Below are positions 1-7,251 of a DNA stretch of 10,074 nt, in pieces. The stretch comes from Methanobacterium sp. UBA176 (GTDB lineage Archaea > Methanobacteriota > Methanobacteria > Methanobacteriales > Methanobacteriaceae): positions 1-10,074 of the forward strand of contig DAVZ01000054.1 in the NCBI GenBank assembly GCA_002505765.1, read 5' to 3'. Position numbers and translations under genes: made by a program. The notes beneath the pieces are model-generated. The model searched no databases and had not been told where the DNA came from. It saw nothing but the letters and a program-made list of their open reading frames with translations. Each line of letters opens with the position of its first letter. Positions within the stretch are counted from its first letter, which is position 1.

Positions 1-175
1 GTGCAAATCCTCACTAAGGTTGGTTATACATAACTCGAGCTCTTGAAGATGTTTATAATATAGCTGATTCTGCAGTAACTATTGAAGCAATATATCCCAA
101 AGAATCATAATACTGGGTAGTGTTGAAGCATCCCTTAAGCAGATTGAAGTATTTTTAAAATCCAGGAGCAATTAG
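1..175 (+). pseudogene. 3' remnant of a frame-broken + strand gene, family uncertain
   Basis: Protein-like sequence is spread over all three + frames. Frame 1 from base 1 reads VQILTKVGYT and stops at 31-33. Frame 3 continues from base 33 with RALEDVYNIADSAVTIEAI and stops at 108-110. Frame 2 continues from about 110 with LGSVEASLKQIEVFLKSRSN and stops at 173-175. Each piece is helix-like, and together they look like the C-terminus of one protein with two frameshifts. The middle piece weakly recalls the C-terminal helices of PhoU-type proteins, but this is only a resemblance. The 5' part lies outside the window. The remnant converges on the surface-protein gene that ends at 206. The disrupted reading is seen; the common origin and the family are inference. 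Confidence 0.4.
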
Positions 176-205
176 ACATCTCCCCAGATTACAAAATCAA
201 TTTAA

Positions 206-1891
206 TTAGCTAAAAATAGAATAAAAAGAACTTCTAATGAATTTGTATATTATCTGAAACGGCTCGTATGCTGCATTCATATATACATATTTGGAGAACT
301 GCATATTTTCCTTACTTGTATGTTCTTCTGTAGTTACAGCAAAAAGATATTCCATATCTCCACTATCAAGCTTTTTTCCATCAACGGTTATTGAGTCAGG
401 AACTGTTTTATTTGCCTTCATAAATTTATACGTTTTTTCCCCCAATATCCTGTATTCATCCCTGGTTATTACTCCAAAATAGTTACTTTCTTTAATTTCA
501 ACGTCGTCGTATCTATCAGATGTTTTTCTTATGGGCAAACCTCCAACATACTGTGAAGTAAGATATAGCCACATTGAAGTGCCCATTTCGGGTTCTCTAT
601 TGTTCAGTATCCTTTGAGATCCATAAGCAATAAATTTAGGATGTATGTCATGTTTTGTAATAGCGCCTGCATTGTAGTTAGGATTTAAATGAGCCTTATT
701 AGATGAATAAGCTGTATCGATGAGTCCCATGGCTATTTTATTAATTTCTTCATCCTCAGAATTTGTTCCTGCATCTGGCTGGATCATTCTAATTCCCGCT
801 CCGTTTAGGAATGATGAAGGAGTGTATAATCCTGCAAAGTAGGCATTTGAGTAATTATCATCCCATGCCCTTGATAAAAAACTTGTATTTTCCAGATTAA
901 GCCTCCCATAATTAATATATACAATTCCATCCAGTTTCTGCGCGTCTTTTTTAAGATATCCCTCTTTTATTCCAATCACAAGATCGGTCATGGAGCCTGG
1001 ATCCGCCGCTGCAATGTAAGCTGTGGTTCCCTCTGGAGCATTTTGAACTGCCCGAGGAGCTTCTCCAGGTTTGGGGGATTCACTATCTATCCGTACCTCT
1101 GCTGAACCTGATATGGCTTCTTTAATTTTTTGAAGCAATTTTCTATCTGCATCTTCTGAAATCATGTTATCGCAGGTGATGAAAATTACAGGGATGTTGT
1201 TAATGGCATATCTATTCATAACGATGCTTGTTGTAATGTCATTTGATGACCACAATGTTGTTCTACCATCAACTGTAACTTCATCATCCATATCGAAGTT
1301 TGCATCCTTCCAAATAGTCATTGCCACCGGTAATAAACTTTCTGGGGCTTTAATTTCACGATTACCACTTTTTATATCCTTTAAAGTTTCTCTGTCGCTC
1401 CCTTTCCAGTATCTTTCACTGTTGGGATATTTTTTAAGTACTGAGTCAGAAATCGACGAACGATCCGCACAGATTATTATCCTTTTAGGTTTTAACCTTT
1501 GTATCTCATTATTTACCGAATCTGGTACACTATTACCAGCTACTAATAGCGGTGCATTGTTTTTAATTGCCAGTAGGGCTGAAGACGTATCTTTTCCTGT
1601 CCCTAAAACGATGGTATCGCTATTCCTCCAGAATTTAGAAAGTTTTGCAGAATCTGCAGCAATACGCTGCCCGTTTAAAGATATATCCCCTACAATTATA
1701 GCTTCCTTGCCATTTAAATAATTTAAAACTGCCTGAGCAGGGTTTTTATTGCTGAAAATAAGATGATTGTTGGTAAATGATGCTGCAGGAGCTGTAATTA
1801 TCCCATTTGATGGTTCGCTCACAAAAACAGCTGCATATACGGGATTAAGGAGGATAAGAATAATTATAAATAAGAAAATAGCCTTTTGCAT
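206..1891 (-). CDS. Secreted cell-wall-binding protein (CWB2-like region, PMBR-like repeat)
   Basis: Predicted exported protein of 561 residues. Residues 1-20 form a signal peptide: charged Q-K start, a run of I/L/F, then VYA-A as a plausible cleavage site. Residues about 55-155 resemble the putative cell-wall-binding repeat 2 (CWB2), with two alpha/beta-like halves, DTIVLGTGKDTSSALLAI and a following APLLVAGN...PKRIII segment. Residues about 474-516 (ITRDEYRILGEKTYKFMKAN, then VPDSITVDGKKLDS) match the pattern of a single pseudomurein-binding repeat (PMBR). The middle, about 185-460, I do not recognise. There is no C-terminal membrane anchor, so wall retention through the repeats is likely. 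The ATG at 1889-1891 is preceded by GAGG (1900-1903) at an 8-nt spacing. The gene lies 93 bp after pyrI and could share its transcript. A wall-associated role is inferred; no enzymatic residues are evident. Confidence 0.8.
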   Translation of the reverse strand: MQKAIFLFIIILILLNPVYAAVFVSEPSNGIITAPAASFTNNHLIFSNKNPAQAVLNYLNGKEAIIVGDISLNGQRIAADSAKLSKFWRNSDTIVLGTGKDTSSALLAIKNNAPLLVAGNSVPDSVNNEIQRLKPKRIIICADRSSISDSVLKKYPNSERYWKGSDRETLKDIKSGNREIKAPESLLPVAMTIWKDANFDMDDEVTVDGRTTLWSSNDITTSIVMNRYAINNIPVIFITCDNMISEDADRKLLQKIKEAISGSAEVRIDSESPKPGEAPRAVQNAPEGTTAYIAAADPGSMTDLVIGIKEGYLKKDAQKLDGIVYINYGRLNLENTSFLSRAWDDNYSNAYFAGLYTPSSFLNGAGIRMIQPDAGTNSEDEEINKIAMGLIDTAYSSNKAHLNPNYNAGAITKHDIHPKFIAYGSQRILNNREPEMGTSMWLYLTSQYVGGLPIRKTSDRYDDVEIKESNYFGVITRDEYRILGEKTYKFMKANKTVPDSITVDGKKLDSGDMEYLFAVTTEEHTSKENMQFSKYVYMNAAYEPFQIIYKFIRSSFYSIFS

Positions 1892-1899
1892 CTAAAATT

Positions 1900-1903
1900 C
1901 CTC
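1900..1903 (-). promoter_or_regulatory. Ribosome binding site of the surface-protein gene
   Basis: GAGG on the minus strand, 8 nt before the ATG. It supports this start, which also places the signal peptide at the N-terminus. Confidence 0.5.
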
Positions 1904-1948
1904 AAATTTTTTATTTTTGTGCAGTCGTATACTTCGTGTTAGGGCATT

Positions 1949-1965
1949 GGAAATCGAAGATTTCC
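1949..1965. other. Short perfect hairpin between pyrI and the surface-protein gene
   Basis: GGAAATC and GATTTCC form a 7-bp stem around a 3-nt loop. On the minus strand it lies 20 bp after the pyrI stop and is not followed by a T-run. It could be a weak terminator, a processing site or chance. Confidence 0.35.
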
Positions 1966-1984
1966 TTCAACCTCAAAAGGGGGG

Positions 1985-2449
1985 TTAAAACTGTGATTCA
2001 ATTTCACTTTGTTCCATGATTCTCTCGCAGTAATAACACCTTAAAGAAACAGGTTCCTTTTCTATTACATAGAATCGGGTGATCATGGGTTCATTGGTGT
2101 TGGTTATACAGTTCGGGTTGGGACATTTAAGAATACCGCTTATCTCATCTAAAAGATTTACCTTACCCTTTTCTACAATCTCATAATCTCTAATAATATT
2201 TATTGTGGCATTGGGGGCTATTAGAGCAATTTTATCCACTTCATTAGTGGCAAGTTCGCGCCCTTCAATTTTAACTATGTCCTTACTATTCATTTCTGGA
2301 GACTGAACATTCATGGCAATGGTCACAGTGTTCTTCTGGTTGGGTATTCCAAGAATTTTTAGAACACTCAAAGCTTTATTTGCAGTTATGTGATCTATCA
2401 CTGTTCCGTTCTTTATTGGCTTTACTTTAAGTTCTTTTGGTGGTTTCAT
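1985..2449 (-). CDS. pyrI: Aspartate carbamoyltransferase regulatory chain
   Basis: Regulatory subunit of aspartate carbamoyltransferase, the enzyme joining carbamoyl phosphate and aspartate early in pyrimidine synthesis. It binds nucleotide effectors and bridges catalytic trimers of PyrB in the cytoplasm. The protein has 154 residues, the normal length. The N-terminal allosteric domain opens with the characteristic ELKVKPIKNGTVIDHI. The C-terminal zinc domain has all four cysteines, as CPNPNC (residues 109-114) and CYYC (about 138-141). The ATG at 2447-2449 agrees with the family start; a weak AGGG lies upstream (2457-2460). The start is only 25 bp below the end of the oxidoreductase pseudogene, so the gene may depend on a promoter in or above it. 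The catalytic pyrB is not in this window. The identification is secure. Confidence 0.97.
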   Translation of the reverse strand: MKPPKELKVKPIKNGTVIDHITANKALSVLKILGIPNQKNTVTIAMNVQSPEMNSKDIVKIEGRELATNEVDKIALIAPNATINIIRDYEIVEKGKVNLLDEISGILKCPNPNCITNTNEPMITRFYVIEKEPVSLRCYYCERIMEQSEIESQF

Positions 2450-2474
2450 ATCGATACCCTGCTATTTTTAATTA

Positions 2475-3448
2475 TCAATTCTGGTTTAGTAAAAATAGTA
2501 TTTCAATTTTTTTATCCATAAGATTCTCTTTTAATGCTGGAATTGTATATTTACCAAAATCTTCAATGAAATCTCTTTAATTAATATTTTACATGTTCAA
2601 ATTCTTTTTTTAATGTCTTTCTCCAGCCATTTGCTATGATCCTCTATTTGGGAAGATATTCTCACTTATTTGTGTATATCATCAGATTTAATAAATTCTG
2701 ATGCATCGTCAAAATTCAGGGGTTTTCAATTCCGTTTGAACTGTATTTTTAAAAATGTTGGTTTTCCACTGATCCCATATCCCCTCTAAAGCCCTTCTAA
2801 AAATTACTATGGTATGATATCTGTACTTTAAGATGAATTGGCTTACCCTCCCCACCTCCGCGGTGGAATGCCTTTATAACTTCCGTAAGTTCTTTTCAGG
2901 TCTAGAGGTTGTAATAAGTCCATCAACCCAACTACCAATCCATTCTGTTTCAGCCCATGTTGCTGCGCCTATTAATAATGGAGGCTTCTTTGGAAGTGTA
3001 TATAGCTTAGTTTCTTCAACTTTTATATGTCCTTTAAATGATGTTTTTTCTCATTCCATAGCTTTCTAATAATTTCTGCTTACTGTTTTAATCTTTCATT
3101 TCTTTCTGCTTTAGAGGAACATTTACTTCCCTGTAATCCCTGCATTTAATAACTGACCACTCCCAATAGCCAGCCAGAATCTATTTTCATACATCTACCA
3201 ATGTAGCTGCTGTTTGAGCTATAATTGCAGGATGATATTTTGCCCATGAGAGTTTACAATCCCATAAGGTACTATGGTGGCATTTAAAGCTGCTCCTGGC
3301 CATGACCATGCAAAGCCGCTTTCTCCCTGATTTTTCTCCAGGAATGAAAATGGTCAGAAAACATCACTGCCATAAATCCATTTTTATCTGCTAATTGTAC
3401 ATTTTAATAATCTGAAGGGTTAAAATGTTATTATTATCCAATTTTCAT
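2475..3448 (-). pseudogene. Decayed LLM-class (F420/flavin-dependent) oxidoreductase
   Basis: This apparently empty kilobase is a nearly full-length dead gene. From an ATG at 3446-3448 one frame reads MKIG, then three consecutive TAA codons, then NPSDY, a stop, and NGFMAVMFSDHFHSW. Frameshifts then lead to GESGFAWSWPGAALNAT, KYHPAIIAQTAATLVDV, RFWLAIGSGQLLNAGITGK and KAERNERLK-stop-AEIIRKLW. A 58-codon open stretch follows (VEETKLYTLPKKPPLLIGAA ... EWIGSWVDGLITTSRPEK), then AFHRGGGEGKPIHLKVQISY. The tail (EFEHV, FIEDFGKYTIPALKENL) ends at 2475-2477. The order and motifs fit the luciferase-like TIM-barrel family near F420-dependent glucose-6-phosphate dehydrogenase (the TIGR03557/TIGR03885 group). 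The span of 974 bp matches an intact member of about 320 residues. At least six frameshifts and many stops rule out a functional product. The start lies 7 bp after the DUF2267 stop behind AGGGGAAT, so the two were probably an operon. Confidence 0.9.
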
Positions 3449-3455
3449 ATTCCCC

Positions 3456-3887
3456 TTATTCAATTTCCCATAACATTTGAAGATCTTTGGGGAGATTATG
3501 TTTTACCTGTCTAATTTCGCCTGCACCACCTAATTTTTTCTCCAGCATATGGAAAACAACCCTTGTAGCTTCCTCTGTTCTTAAAGGCTTTCTGGGTGAT
3601 TTTTCATGTACTTTCTGGAAAAATTCTTCCCTGTTTTTTATTTTTTCCGGTTTACCGCTTGCTCTGTATCCTTCATAATACATACCTTTCATAACCATAG
3701 GAAGTTCATCTGCAAGCTCTACAGCTTCTTCTACTGGTAATCTGTCCCTTAATGTTTGAAGAACTGATCTGGTTGCAATATATACCATGTTTTCATCTTC
3801 CCATCCAAGTTCGCGCTGTACCTCGTGTAACCATTCCTTTGTTTTTTGTGTTGATTTATCTATGGAACTGAATCTTGATTTAGGCAT
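3456..3887 (-). CDS. DUF2267 family protein
   Basis: A 143-residue soluble protein of the DUF2267 family, whose biochemical function is not established. Most of the chain is one helical domain. Characteristic parts are KTKEWLHEVQRELGW (residues 15-29) and LRDRLPVEEAVELADELP with VMKGMYYEGY (46-74), followed by a basic helical half to the end. There is no signal peptide or membrane segment. The ATG at 3885-3887 is chosen because GAGGTGAT (3893-3900) lies at good spacing; an earlier ATG at 3890-3892 is out of frame. The stop overlaps the ribosome binding region of the oxidoreductase pseudogene downstream, so this is likely the surviving member of a two-gene operon. All positions look intact, so it probably has a role independent of the lost partner. 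Confidence 0.85.
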   Translation of the reverse strand: MPKSRFSSIDKSTQKTKEWLHEVQRELGWEDENMVYIATRSVLQTLRDRLPVEEAVELADELPMVMKGMYYEGYRASGKPEKIKNREEFFQKVHEKSPRKPLRTEEATRVVFHMLEKKLGGAGEIRQVKHNLPKDLQMLWEIE

Positions 3888-3892
3888 TTCAT

Positions 3893-3900
3893 ATCACCTC
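3893..3900 (-). promoter_or_regulatory. Ribosome binding site of the DUF2267 gene
   Basis: GAGGTGAT on the minus strand, 5 nt before the ATG. It decides the start against an out-of-frame ATG located between the two. Confidence 0.7.
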
Positions 3901-3926
3901 TTAATTTTTTTTCCATTGTTTACTAC

Positions 3927-3937
3927 AATATATTAAA
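3927..3937 (-). promoter_or_regulatory. Candidate TATA box for the DUF2267 gene
   Basis: TTTAATATATT on the minus strand, about 45 bp above the DUF2267 start, which would give a short leader containing the GAGGTGAT site. The surrounding sequence is very AT-rich, so the assignment is weak. Confidence 0.3.
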
Positions 3938-3966
3938 TTTTTTAATATTAATATTACTATGTTTGA

Positions 3967-3975
3967 TTATAAATA
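3967..3975 (+). promoter_or_regulatory. Candidate TATA box of the decayed + strand gene
   Basis: TTATAAATA lies about 45 bp before the ATG at 4016, with AAAGGTGAT (3994-4002) between them. This looks like a relic promoter and ribosome binding site of the broken gene downstream, back to back with the DUF2267 promoter. Confidence 0.35.
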
Positions 3976-4015
3976 CATTAGGAATTAATCTCTAAAGGTG
4001 ATTTAAAATTTTTAA

Positions 4016-4399
4016 ATGGTGTTTAAATGGGAGATTAAGAAAGATATATCTGAAATTCCAAATATTATCTATCCCGTTTTGGTGTTGAAAATCCTGAATG
4101 TATAGATGAATGTATTTTCTGTGATAAATATCTTAAAGAATCTCTTTTGTACCTTGAAGATGACTCATTTGACCTTGAAATAACTAAGGAATTTTTATAG
4201 AATACAGAAAGAAATTCTAAGCAAAAGAAATGGGTGGCAAGATAAATAAATATAGATTAAGCGAAATTAAAAATATGGAAATTGGATTACCTGTTTCCCC
4301 ACTTAATATTTTGGATATGAAGGAAAAAGTGCAATATTATCCCTTAAAGAAGAAAATTTAGAAATAATTGAGGAATATTTTAAAATTTATCTGTTTTAA
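4016..4399 (+). pseudogene. Decayed + strand gene of unknown function
   Basis: Coding-like sequence shifts through several frames. An ATG at 4016-4018 opens MVFKWEIKKDISEIPNII, which soon stops. A frame-1 piece from about 4078 reads FGVENPECIDECIFCDKYLK and then ESLLYLEDDSFDLEITKEFL, stopping at 4198-4200. Frame 2 then gives IQKEILSKRNGWQDK (4202-4249, stop), frame 3 YRLSEIKNMEIGLPVSPLNI (about 4251-4310), and frame 2 again GKSAILSLKEENLEIIEEYF to a stop at 4397-4399. Joined, they would make a protein of about 125 residues with a CxxxCxxC cluster (CIDECIFC), a possible metal site. I do not recognise the family. The pieces abut in order and fill the gap to the TPR gene, which favours one broken gene over chance. 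It overlaps the TPR stop codon tail to tail. Confidence 0.6.
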
Positions 4400-5031
4400 T
4401 TTATTTTTTTTGATTTTCTGTCAAGGAGAAGTTTAATATCAAATATCATAGCCCATGCTTCTTCTTTTTGATAAGATAGCTCTTCTGGAGCTATCTCAAT
4501 AAATTTCTCCAGGCATTTTATGGCTTCTTCATATTCTCCGGTAAATCTTAGTGCAGATCCTTTACCAGCCAGTGCTTTAGCATTCTCTGGATCTATTTCG
4601 AGTGATTTGTCGAAGTATTCAATAGCTTCAGAGTATTTTGAAAGGCTGAATAGAGCTGTAGCCTTATTGTTCATGGCATTGCTGTCATCAGGTTCGAGTT
4701 CTATGGCCTTATCAAAACAGTTTATTGCTTCATCGAACCTTTTAAGTGCTGCCATTGAAACGCCCATGTTTGACCATGCACGCGTATTATCTGGTTTAAA
4801 TTCCAGTGCTATTTCAAAACTTTCAATGGCCTCATCATGTCTTCCAGCACTAGCCAGGGCAACCCCTCTGTTATCCCATATCCTGGTGTTTTCTGGATCT
4901 AAATCTAAAGCATTTTCATAACATATAACAGCAGAACCGTATTGTTTATGCTTTAAATAATAATTTCCTTTATCTACCAATTGTTTAATCTTTTCTAAAT
5001 CCTTAAAATCCTTATTATTTTTATTTTTCAT
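4396..5031 (-). CDS. Tetratricopeptide repeat (TPR) protein, five repeats
   Basis: A 211-residue cytoplasmic protein made almost wholly of TPR helix pairs, which act as protein-binding scaffolds. Five 34-residue units follow each other without gaps: residues 17-50, 51-84, 85-118, 119-152 and 153-186. Each has the small-residue G/A pattern and ends in an L-x-P-(E/D)-(N/D) type turn (DPENTR, KPDNTR, EPDDSN, DPENAK, APEELS). A short basic N-terminus and a charged C-terminus (RKSKKIN) flank them. No enzymatic domain, signal peptide or membrane segment is present, and the partner cannot be told from the sequence. The ATG at 5029-5031 has no GGTG-type site and follows an A-rich stretch; an ATG at 5036-5038 is out of frame. 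The gene is separated from secD by a T-run and its own TATA box, so it is probably a single transcription unit. Confidence 0.93.
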   Translation of the reverse strand: MKNKNNKDFKDLEKIKQLVDKGNYYLKHKQYGSAVICYENALDLDPENTRIWDNRGVALASAGRHDEAIESFEIALEFKPDNTRAWSNMGVSMAALKRFDEAINCFDKAIELEPDDSNAMNNKATALFSLSKYSEAIEYFDKSLEIDPENAKALAGKGSALRFTGEYEEAIKCLEKFIEIAPEELSYQKEEAWAMIFDIKLLLDRKSKKIN

Positions 5032-5124
5032 TTGATCATTTTTTTTAGTTTCTTTTTTTTATCTTAATCTTTTCAAAATAGAATTCACTAAATAAAAAAA
5101 GTTTTAATCTTTAATTTTTTGAAG

Positions 5125-5133
5125 ATTTATAAA
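5125..5133 (-). promoter_or_regulatory. Candidate TATA box of the TPR gene
   Basis: TTTATAAAT on the minus strand, roughly 95 bp above the TPR start and just below the secD stop. It predicts a leader of about 70 nt, so an additional promoter nearer the gene is possible. Confidence 0.4.
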
Positions 5134-5138
5134 AAAAA
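5131..5138 (-). terminator. Oligo-T terminator after secD
   Basis: Eight consecutive T on the minus strand, 16 bp after the secD stop and preceded by CTCCC. Archaeal RNA polymerase terminates at such T-runs without needing a hairpin. It overlaps the TATA box of the next gene. Confidence 0.5.
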
Positions 5139-5154
5139 GGGAGATTGATTAAAT

Positions 5155-6369
5155 CTAATCTTTTACAAGGAATTTTTCAACAAATTTTGCATACACAGGT
5201 CTGGTTATGAAGATTCCAATTAAAACTCCAAGAATGGTGGTAACTGCAAAACCTGAAAGAATTCCAATTCCAGTGTAACCCCTCGCAAATCCTACATAGG
5301 CTAATGGAAGCATCGCAGCAATTAAAGTAGCGGCAGCAGCAAATACAATGAAAAATGCACCTTTAATTTTCACTCTAAGACTTGTTCTGCTCCTTTTAGA
5401 TTTTTTATCGCCCTTAAGCACTTCATCAGTGATGATGATCTGGTCATCCACCCCTGTACCTATTGCAGCTAAAATACCTGCTATTGCAGCCAGATCTATA
5501 TTCCAGTTAATTACAGATGCTGTTCCAAGTATCAGGATAAGTTCTGCAATACTGGTAAAGATTATAGGAACTACAAGGATAGGGTTTCTATATCTGAGAA
5601 ATATAATTAGGGAAACAACAAATAATGCCAGTATTCCCGCAATTAAAGCACCATTTTTAAACTGTTCTCCAAGTTCAGCAGACACACTGCTTATTCCCAC
5701 AATTTCAACCGATACAGGTAAAGCACCTGATTGCAGAACGGTTTGAATATTTTTTGCCTCTTCTTCTGCATTTTCAGGTGAATCTGCAGTTCCAGTAACC
5801 ACCACATCTGTAGAAGGTACACCCGTAGCAAGACCTTCCCCTAATTCTGGCGACGAAACCAGTTCATCGTCAAGGTACATATCCACCGGAGCTCCTGCTT
5901 TTCCAAGTGCCACCTGTGCAAACTTCTCTGCACCCCCAACAGAAACTGTAAAGGGCACCTCCCAGTTATTTCCAGTAATTACGTACGGTTTAACCGTTAC
6001 GATGTCTGCACCGGTAAGCGCGGTTACGTTGTTAATCTTTACAATGAATTTACCCGGTGTTCCTACAATATTTGAAACCTCTTCAGGTTTAACACCCGCT
6101 ATTTCCACAATTACATCCTGATTTCCGCTTGATCTCACCTTTACATCCTTTACACCAAACAGGTTAAGACGTTTGTCCAGAACAGAAGTTACCACGCTCA
6201 TTGTGTCCTGATCAACAGGCTTTTCTAAATGTATCTGTATATATGAGCCACCCTTTAAATCCAGTCCCTGCTCTATTCCAAAGGCAGAGATAGAAGCTAT
6301 ACTTGCTACAACAAGTACAATAAGTAGAATTACACGACGTTCCTTTAAAAATTCAGTTATTTTACTCAT
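5155..6369 (-). CDS. secD: Protein-export membrane protein SecD
   Basis: SecD works with SecF next to the SecYE translocon and supports protein export, in bacteria by using the ion gradient; the archaeal mechanism is less well known. The protein has 404 residues and the expected architecture: TM1 at about 12-32, the GLDLKGG motif (35-41), a large external P1 region to about 220 ending in the conserved LQSGALPV (212-219), then TM2-TM6 (about 241-258, 263-285, 291-312, 336-358, 365-390). TM4 carries GTGVDDQIIITDE (304-316), with acidic residues suited to ion coupling. The start at 6367-6369 is chosen because its ATGA overlaps the secF stop and a GGAGAGTGG-like site lies inside secF. An ATG at 6418-6420 would add 17 non-family residues. 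There is no SecA-type protein, as expected for an archaeon. Confidence 0.96.
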   Translation of the reverse strand: MSKITEFLKERRVILLIVLVVASIASISAFGIEQGLDLKGGSYIQIHLEKPVDQDTMSVVTSVLDKRLNLFGVKDVKVRSSGNQDVIVEIAGVKPEEVSNIVGTPGKFIVKINNVTALTGADIVTVKPYVITGNNWEVPFTVSVGGAEKFAQVALGKAGAPVDMYLDDELVSSPELGEGLATGVPSTDVVVTGTADSPENAEEEAKNIQTVLQSGALPVSVEIVGISSVSAELGEQFKNGALIAGILALFVVSLIIFLRYRNPILVVPIIFTSIAELILILGTASVINWNIDLAAIAGILAAIGTGVDDQIIITDEVLKGDKKSKRSRTSLRVKIKGAFFIVFAAAATLIAAMLPLAYVGFARGYTGIGILSGFAVTTILGVLIGIFITRPVYAKFVEKFLVKD

Positions 6370-7211
6370 CTGCGACCACTCTCCATATACCATCTGAGTA
6401 TTCCAAGATTCATGAGCCATGTTATCAGCACATCAGCAGTCAAACCAATTATCAGTACTGCTGCGATATCTGCAAGTACTCCTGCAGTTGGAATTAATAA
6501 TATAACAACTATATAAAGGGCAATCATAGCAACAATTGAAGTTATGGCCATCGTTAGGCCAGTTTTCATTGCATCAAGTGCTCTTTGGGTAATGGTCCCC
6601 TCTCTACGCTTTAAAACGCGAGTTGTAAGTAGAACATCAGTATCTACACTGTAACCAATAAGCAGAAGTAAGGCACCTACTGATGCCATAGAAAGTGGTA
6701 TCCCTAATAGAGACATACCTGCTAACGCAATTATAATATCAGATAAAGCAGCCAGAATAACTGCCATAGAAGGCACCAAATTCCTGAATATTATAAATAT
6801 AGTTACGGCCATGAAGATGAAAGCTATCGCAAGGGCCCAGTATACCTGTGTCAGTGCCGCTGCACTTAAAACAGGGCCTACTGTCCTAAACCCTAAAATA
6901 GAGGCAGTTCCATTTACAACACCTGAAAATTTAATGACATCTATTTCTCCACCGCCAATTTCAACAGTTGCTTTGCTTGCATCAATTGATTTAATATCTA
7001 CTTCATCTGTACCAAGTCCACTACTAATCATGCTATCTAATTGGGCTTTATCTATGGGTTTTTGGAGCTGTAATTCTGCTATTGTGCCTCCCTCAAGTTC
7101 TATGCCCTGATTTAAACCATTTACTGCCAGTATGACTATAGCAATTATGGTAATAATTATTGGAATCGCTATCAATGGTTTATATGATTCAAAGATCTTT
7201 TCAAGTTTCAT
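6366..7211 (-). CDS. secF: Protein-export membrane protein SecF
   Basis: Partner of SecD in the export-assisting membrane complex. The protein has 281 residues with six membrane segments: TM1 at about 14-31, a short external domain opening with GIELEGG (36-42), the counterpart of SecD's GLDLKGG, then TM2-TM6 at about 124-142, 146-168, 173-195, 218-240 and 242-268. The conserved GYSVDTDVLLTTRVLKR (186-202) in and after TM4 holds the acidic residues expected for proton or sodium coupling. The ATG at 7209-7211 follows AAGGTG (7217-7222) at a 5-nt spacing. The stop is contained in ATGA with the secD start, so the two are translationally coupled, and secF precedes secD, an order common in archaea. 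A promoter lies immediately upstream. Confidence 0.96.
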   Translation of the reverse strand: MKLEKIFESYKPLIAIPIIITIIAIVILAVNGLNQGIELEGGTIAELQLQKPIDKAQLDSMISSGLGTDEVDIKSIDASKATVEIGGGEIDVIKFSGVVNGTASILGFRTVGPVLSAAALTQVYWALAIAFIFMAVTIFIIFRNLVPSMAVILAALSDIIIALAGMSLLGIPLSMASVGALLLLIGYSVDTDVLLTTRVLKRREGTITQRALDAMKTGLTMAITSIVAMIALYIVVILLIPTAGVLADIAAVLIIGLTADVLITWLMNLGILRWYMESGRR

Positions 7212-7216
7212 TAAAA

Positions 7217-7222
7217 CACCTT
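7217..7222 (-). promoter_or_regulatory. Ribosome binding site of secF
   Basis: AAGGTG on the minus strand, 5 nt before the secF ATG; it is an ideal match to the archaeal 16S 3' end. Confidence 0.75.
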
Positions 7223-7251
7223 CTATTTCCTAAATTAATTAAATTCCAATG

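Noticed and set aside
2833..3069. 78-codon open frame on the + strand
   Set aside because: It lies opposite the open 58-codon stretch of the oxidoreductase pseudogene, has no ribosome binding site and reads unlike a real protein; it is a shadow.
2475..4399. Insertion sequence or integrated element as the source of the decay zone
   Set aside because: No transposase, terminal inverted repeats or target duplications are visible, and the broken sequences read as ordinary cellular genes.
5030..5038. Alternative ATG just upstream of the TPR start
   Set aside because: It is out of frame and meets a stop after three codons.
6370..6420. Longer SecD start adding 17 residues
   Set aside because: The extension lies in the 3' end of secF, has no family similarity, and the ATGA-coupled start at 6369 is standard.
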